60,300 bases of DNA, taken from assembly GCA_001414485.1 (NCBI GenBank), contig LLEY01000266.1:1-60300 (forward strand), read 5' to 3'. The translations under genes were made by a program, and so were the position numbers. The DNA is from Calycina herbarum (Eukaryota > Ascomycota > Leotiomycetes > Helotiales > Pezizellaceae). The notes below the pieces were generated by a model. The model was not told the origin of the DNA, made no database searches, and saw only the letters and a program-made list of their open reading frames with translations. Positions 54,943 through 60,300 of the stretch are shown here, piece by piece; position 1 is the first letter of the stretch; each line of letters begins with the position of its first letter.

Positions 54943-57129
54943 ATGTTGCCCCAAAACAATCCAGTCCCTACACTCTCTAGTTCATCACAAGGCCACTCTG
55001 GAACGTCTCAGCCCCAAAAACGTACGATATCTTCCCAAGGAGGCAGAAGATCGTCAAATACAGAAGACGTTATTGTGGAAAAGGAACCCGCCTTGGCAAA
55101 AGAGGTTCAGGGGATCTCCAATCAATCTACACTCGGACCTCTTCACGACAACGAAGTCAACACCACAAATGGAAACAATATTTCCGAAATCGATTCTCCA
55201 AGAGTTGAAGAATCTACCGAGGCGTTAGTTGAGCGCCTTGGTAGACAGAGGCCAAAGGTTTTCGGCTCTATTTGGTCCGAAATTGGGTTTGTGTTCTCAA
55301 TTTCCATGTCCCAAGTTTTAGCAGTAAGAGCATCGCGCCCCTTTTACTCGAACGAATTGACTGACATTTTTTCATAGGAATACTTTGTATCAGGCTTCAC
55401 TGTCATCTTGCCCACATTGACTCGAGACCTTCATATCAATCAGGCTTCGGCAACATGGCCTGCCAGCGCATTTTCTCTGACTACCGCGTCGTTCCTTTTG
55501 ATATTCGGAAGACTGGCCGACATGTATGGAGGCTATCCTCTCTACGTCGCAGGCTTTGCCTGGCTGGCAGTATGGAGTCTTATCGCGGGATTCTCTACTA
55601 ATGACATTATGCTCAATTTTTGTCGTGCACTCCAAGGCTTGGGACCAGCTGCTTTTCTTCCCGCTGGGGTCATGATTCTAGGAAGCATTTACCGACCCGG
55701 TCCACGCAAGAACATTGTATTTAGTAGTAAGTGTTCTCTGAGTTCTTTTTTGTTTCCTTTTAGATTGTTTTGGCGATTTAAGAAAAGCAACTATATCAAC
55801 CTAGATACTCTAGGACAATGGAAGTTCATTGTCCCACAGATCTCGGTAAATATTCTTAATTGTTCTACGCTTTTGGGTTAATTGCTTGAATTATCCTAGA
55901 AAGCTGGAACAATGGGAGCCAGGTAGGCAAGTACGAGGCAGAAGTATTGACTGCCGCTTTTATCGTCTACTACGAGCTTGTTTTCTTCTCAGACATACTT
56001 TTAGAAATGGTAATACTGACTTCGAGATCTTCCAGTCTACGGTGCTTGTGCTCCAATTGGTTTCTTCATCGGAATTTTCTTTGCAGGACTCACCTCGGAA
56101 TACATTTCGTGGCCATGGTACTTTTACATCGGGACTGTTCTCGCTGCAATCACCGCGGTTACAGCCTATCTCAGTATCCCATCGGACATTCAGCAAAAAC
56201 GAGAAGCTGTTGATAGACCCAACATGGATTGGCTTGGAGCAATACTCAGTATTTGCGGTCTAATCCTGTTTACTTTCGCCATAATCGACTCAAGTCATGC
56301 TCCTCAACAATGGAAAACACCTTACATCTATTCGCTATTTATCGTTGGATCATTGTTGATACTTGCAGCGGGATACGTTGAGTGTTACGTTGCAAAAGAG
56401 CCATTGCTTCCATCCTCTCTATTCAAAGTACCTTCAATGCCTGGGCTTATTGTCGCTCTTTTCCTTACCTATGGTGCATTTGGTATCTTTCTACTTTACG
56501 CAACTTTCTATATGGGAAGTATCATGGGTGCAAGTCCATTACAAATTGCAGCATGGTACACGCCAATGGCATTAGGAGGCTGTATCATCTCAACCTTTGG
56601 AGGTTTCATTCTCCATCTCCTCTCAGGAACAGTCCTTATCATAATTGCCGGTACAGCATGGATCATTGCACCCCTCCTCTTCGCCATCGCACCAGAAGGT
56701 GCAAATTACTGGGCCTACATTTTCCCATCCATGATCTGCGCAACAGTTGGCGTGGATATCACATTCAGTCTCACAAACATCTTCATCACTACATCTCTTC
56801 CGCAGAACCAACAAGGATTGGCGGGTGGTCTCATCATGCTCTTACTTCATCTTGGAATTGCTGTTATGCTTGGATTTGCGGATATTGTTAATACTTATAC
56901 GGTTGGACGATTGGGGGAGAAGGAGAGTTATCATGTTGTTTTTTGGTTTGAGGTTGCTTGTGCGGCTGTTGCGTTGGTTGTGCTGGTTTTCTTTGTTAGT
57001 ATTAAGGAGGCGAAGAGTGATTTGACTGTTGAGGAAAGGAATGCTATGGAAGGCAATGCTGCGAGTGGGGTTTTAGGGGATGGAAGGGAGGATGATGAGG
57101 GAAGGGGTGAGTCGAGTGCTGGTCGTTAG
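54943..57129 (+). CDS. MFS drug:H+ antiporter, DHA2/ATR1-like (607 aa)
   Basis: Three exons (54943-55323, 55378-55726, 56036-57129) join in frame. A hydrophilic N-terminus of about 100 residues precedes 13-14 predicted transmembrane helices. MFS motif A is visible as FGRLADMYGGYPLYVAG after TMS2. LQGLGPAAFLPAGVMILGSI marks the TMS4-5 region and FYIGTVLAAITAVTAYLSIP the TMS6 end. The C-terminus is acidic and Gly/Ser-rich. The sequence IWSEIGFVFSISMSQVLAEY and the 14-TMS layout match the ATR1 (aminotriazole/boron resistance) branch. The product probably exports small toxic compounds at the plasma membrane. Intron 2 is unusually long (309 nt) because it carries a MITE. A Zn2Cys6 regulator follows 0.6 kb downstream in the same orientation. 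Confidence 0.92.
55772..55975. mobile_element. MITE copy 4 inside exporter intron 2
   Basis: The right end reads, as complement, GCTCGTAGTAGACGATAAAA, then GCGGCAGTCAATAC, matching the family TIR. The left end (about GGCGATTTAAGAAAAGCAAC) is degraded. The interior has AATTATCCTAGAAAGCTGGA, then ACAATGGGAG, as in the other copies. It lies wholly within the 55727-56035 intron and leaves both splice sites intact. Confidence 0.65.
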
Positions 57130-57726
57130 CAAGTGCGATATAATGAAGTTGCGGTCTAACAGTTACGCAAGAACACACCAGATTGGAGTTCAAGCGGTGT
57201 TTATATTAATAGCGTTTCTTCTCTCCCAGTGGCCGCAGGTACGAATCTGAAGTATTTACTGTCAATCAAGGAATAATGGTCAGAGCGGAAAAGCAGCATT
57301 GATAATCTGATCAATTTGCTGCCGAGGTTGCGATATTCAAGTGCCGCTTTTCCATCATAAGACGGCCCATCATTGCGCCGACCACACCACCTGTTCGGAA
57401 ACATACACCGGAGTTTCGGAACGTAACTACTTTCCCCAAATCCTCGACTGCGGCACATCCCCCCTGACGAGGGGACTACTGCCTTTTTCATCTCATACTC
57501 TGACTTATACTGCACTACTCCCTCGAGTTCGGAATTGAATTACTTTCCGTTTTTCCCAATCGACTTTCTCCAACCACTTGCATTTCTTGGCTGCTTGTTT
57601 CTAAAACTAGTACTCTCTTTTGCTTGGCTGGCTGTACGACGAGTGGTGTATGCGAGACGGAAACGATTGGATTTACCGGAGTTATATTGTAATTCTTTCC
57701 TCTTTTGGGAACGGAGCTTTGTAATT
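57130..57726. other. exporter-regulator spacer with a MITE-like remnant
   Basis: Contains a pair of inverted motifs, AGAGCGGAAAAGCAGCATTG (57281-57300) and CAAGTGCCGCTTTTCCATCA (57339-57358). They resemble the inner TIR part of the MITE family and enclose only about 40 bp. The right half is the probable leader of the regulator gene. Confidence 0.4.
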
Positions 57727-60300
57727 ATGGATTTGTTTGACGAGTTTATTACTTCGCCGATGGGGTTACCTGTACATTTACCAGCGTCGTTGGTACTACC
57801 CCACACTCAATCAATACCACACCCACATACAGCGAATGGACATACGCAAGATCAAATGGGAGATCAAATATCTTCCGGAATTAGGAATTTACCTGTAAGA
57901 GAGATGGGCGAGAAGAGGACTCCTAGATTAAGGAGATCTTGTGAGTTGTGTCGGAATTCGAAGGGGAGGTGTTGTCCTTCTCTAGAGGGGAGGGGTTGTT
58001 TGAGGTTAGTAATTGGGTTCTTCCTTGAGGTGTCTTCGGATTGGAGGAATCGGGACTAATGAGGGTGTAGATGTGTTAAAGAAGGGAAACAATGTGTTTT
58101 TCTTGAGGCGAAACCTCGACCTAAGAAAGCTAAGAATTCAAGGTTGTAGGCTTATCTTTCTTTTGATGTTCTGTTAACAGTTGCCTTATTGCATTGGGAC
58201 TCAGTTACTGATAAGAGTTCTAGACGAGTTGCAGAGATGGAAGAGAAGCTTGAGGGATTAGTCGCTTTACTTCAATCTAATGCACAGAATATCCAGAACA
58301 GGCAGAACCAGAATTCTCAGAATGCACAAATTCCTGATCTTGCTGCCAATGGAAATAGTATTTCTTCAACTTCACCAACAATCAATGCAACATCCTCATC
58401 GGCATCCATCAATACGCCACCTCAACCTGAGCAACTTCAACAACCTCCAATCTCGGAACACAGAGATCACTTCTGTGCTCCCTTCACACAATCATCCACT
58501 CATCAAGACATCACAGCATCAAATCTCAACCTCTCACTCCAAGCTCCCGTTCATTACACCAGTTCCATCTTCCCCTTTCCAGATTATGTATTTGGGGATA
58601 TGGATGATTGTATTTCCAAAGGAATCGTATCTTTTGAAGAGGTCGAAGAGAGTTTGAAGTACTTCAAATCGAAAGCTCAAGCTTTTCCTTTTGTTTTATG
58701 TCCGGAAGAGGGGGTGGACAATCTGAGAAGGGAGAGGCCGTTTCTGTTACTGGCTATTTTGACATTTGCTCAGGGAAAGAATACGAGACTTCAACAGGCC
58801 CTGGAGCACGAGTTGAAGGAGGGGCTGGGGAGGAGGCTTATCATGAATGGGGAGAAGAGTTTGGATTTGTTGCAAGGGCTTTTGGTTTATCTTGCTTGGT
58901 TAGTATTTTTCTTTGGTCATGAGGGTTGTGATGGTTCTCGCTTTGAAACTTTGGACTAACGAGTACAGGTATCATATGTATTTCCAACCAGGGAAGCATC
59001 AGATGTATCAATTCTGCCAAATGGCTGCGGCTATGGCTGTGGACTTGGGTATCAATAAATCCAGACACGAGAGTAACCCGCTGGATATGATGGATTCATT
59101 GAATACACCGAAGGGACCTAAGAGCACTCTTGCGGATTTGGAAGAAAGGAGGACCTTCCTCGGGACTTATTACATGACTGCTTCGTAAGTTCTCCCCATG
59201 AACAGCAGACCTCACCCGCCCGAACATCCAACTGACTTCCTCTTAGTTACTGCCAAGGTCTCCGAAGAGCAAGTCACATCAACTTCAACGACTACGGAGA
59301 AGAATGCTGTCAACTGCTTTCCCAAGTTGCAATTGCAGAAACCGATCATTTGATCCCTTATTTCGTCCGTCTTCAAAAACTTGCGGATGATATCAATAAG
59401 ACGTTTGATTACGATAATAACATTTCGTTGCCGGAGCTGGATTCCACGAGGATAGAGATCTTGATTAAGGGTTTCGAGGAGCAGTTTAAACAAATTGAGG
59501 CTTCGTATCCCGAGAAGATTTGGAACAACTGTTCGTCCACTCCCCCTCCCCCTTTCCATGCACAATCCAATCACAAAATCAAAAGCAAAAGGAAAAAGAC
59601 AAGGAACTAACAATGAGAAAATAGCGGCCATAACACTAACCTACCACTCCCAAAAAATCTACCTCCACGAAATCGGTTTCCACGCCACACCCCCCGTCGC
59701 AAAACCCGACCCCTCAACCCAACACTCCTGGTACCACTCCCCCCTCCGAACAACGCACCTCTTCCTCTCCCTCCAATCCTCCAAAGACTACCTCGATCGC
59801 GTCTGCGCTCTCACCTATGAAGAACTCGAGAATTTCACTCTCCCAGAATTCATCCGTCTCGTCTACGCAATCCTCATCATCGGTTCTCTTACTACATATT
59901 TCTCAGCCCCAGGTTTCGACCATCATCAAGCGAGGGGTATTGCAGATATAGATTTCTACCTCGATCAACTGATGAGTAAGATGGAAGGCGCTAGTAAGCG
60001 AAATGGGGAGGAGGGGAATTTATATATAGCCCATATTGGGGGGTTGTTAGGACATTATAAAAGTCGGTTTGCGGAAATGGGGGAGAGTCTTGTTGTGCTG
60101 GCGCAGAGGGAGAAGGAGAGGGAGTTGGAATTGGAGAAGGTGAGGGGGGAGGGGGAGGGCAAGAGTTGGTGGGCTAGTAAGGGGTGGTGGGAGGCGCAGG
60201 GGAAGGGGATGGGGGGGACGGTGGGGTTGTTGAGTTTTGCGGATATGATGCCTAGTGAGTTGAATAACAAGTCTGTGCCGGAGGAGATGCATATGAATGG
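57727..60300 (+). CDS. Zn(II)2Cys6 transcription factor, truncated by the window end
   Basis: Six exons: 57727-58004, 58071-58142, 58224-58898, 58969-59184, about 59247-59531 and from about 59625 beyond the edge. The cluster is split by an intron: CELCRNSKGRCCPSLEGRGC, then LRCVKEGKQC, spacing C-x2-C-x6-C-x8-C-x2-C-x6-C. A short coiled coil (RRVAEMEEKLEGLVALLQSN) suggests dimer formation. A Gln/Pro/Ser/Thr-rich linker follows. A fungal regulatory middle-homology-like region includes MYQFCQMAAAMAVDLGINKS, ERRTFLGTYYMTAS and YCQGLRRASHINFNDYGEEC. The exon-3 acceptor (TTCTAG at 58218-58223) was chosen by phase. Nearest neighbour is the DHA2 exporter, a frequent target class of such regulators; that link is inference. 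More than 680 residues lie in the window. Confidence 0.85.

Overview
This is a nuclear segment of a filamentous ascomycete genome. The genes have short introns with GTAAGT-type donors and CTAAC/CTGAC branch points. There are Zn(II)2Cys6 regulators, a Whi3-type RNA-binding protein, a fungal NLR, and transposons mutated in the way expected of repeat-induced point mutation (RIP: CAG to TAG, TGG to TAG). Protein content resembles Leotiomycetes/Sclerotiniaceae-type fungi, but that placement is inference only.

Layout. 1-2.0 kb: RIP-inactivated Fot1/pogo transposon, abutting a broken RidA gene (2.1-2.5 kb). 2.8-3.7 kb: secreted protein (-). 6.8-8.3 kb: single-pass membrane protein (+). 9.0-10.6 kb: coiled-coil protein with a conserved RNxxAH motif (+). 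11.4-12.7 kb: its decayed tandem paralog, whose 3' end reappears at 19.2-19.3 kb because a 6.3 kb AT-rich, RIP-mutated block containing a Tad1/I-like LINE (- strand) sits inside it. 20.0-20.9 kb: APH-like kinase (-). 21.7-22.1 kb: small conserved protein (+). 23.4-25.2 kb: WHI3 homologue (-). 26-33 kb: gene-poor, with a foldback element, a tRNA-Gly(UCC), a MITE and one possible small gene. 33.2-36.3 kb: secreted S41 protease (-), divergent from a complete NLR (37.2-41.8 kb, +; N-terminal helical domain, NACHT with an inserted ZZ-like finger, ankyrin repeats). 42.1-43.5 kb: nearly intact Tc1/mariner element with TIRs and TA target duplication. 44.1-46.8 kb: Zn2Cys6 regulator (-). 46.9-50.5 kb: gene-poor. 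50.6-51.2 kb: secreted cysteine-rich protein (+). 52.3-53.2 kb: ribosomal protein uL1 (+). 54.9-57.1 kb: DHA2-type MFS exporter (+). 57.7 kb to the edge: Zn2Cys6 regulator cut by the window end (+).

Housekeeping genes (uL1, WHI3) are interspersed with environment-facing genes (secreted proteins, protease, NLR, exporter plus regulator) and several layers of mobile DNA. A MITE family whose ends resemble TGGACAATAAAAGCGGCAGT recurs at about 11.0, 30.7, 51.6 and 55.8 kb. RIP-type nonsense changes also occur in single-copy-looking sequence beside the repeats (RidA fragment, coiled-coil paralog), as expected if RIP leaked outwards.

Exon coordinates were derived by hand from splice signals and reading-frame phase. 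All listed multi-exon models close in frame.
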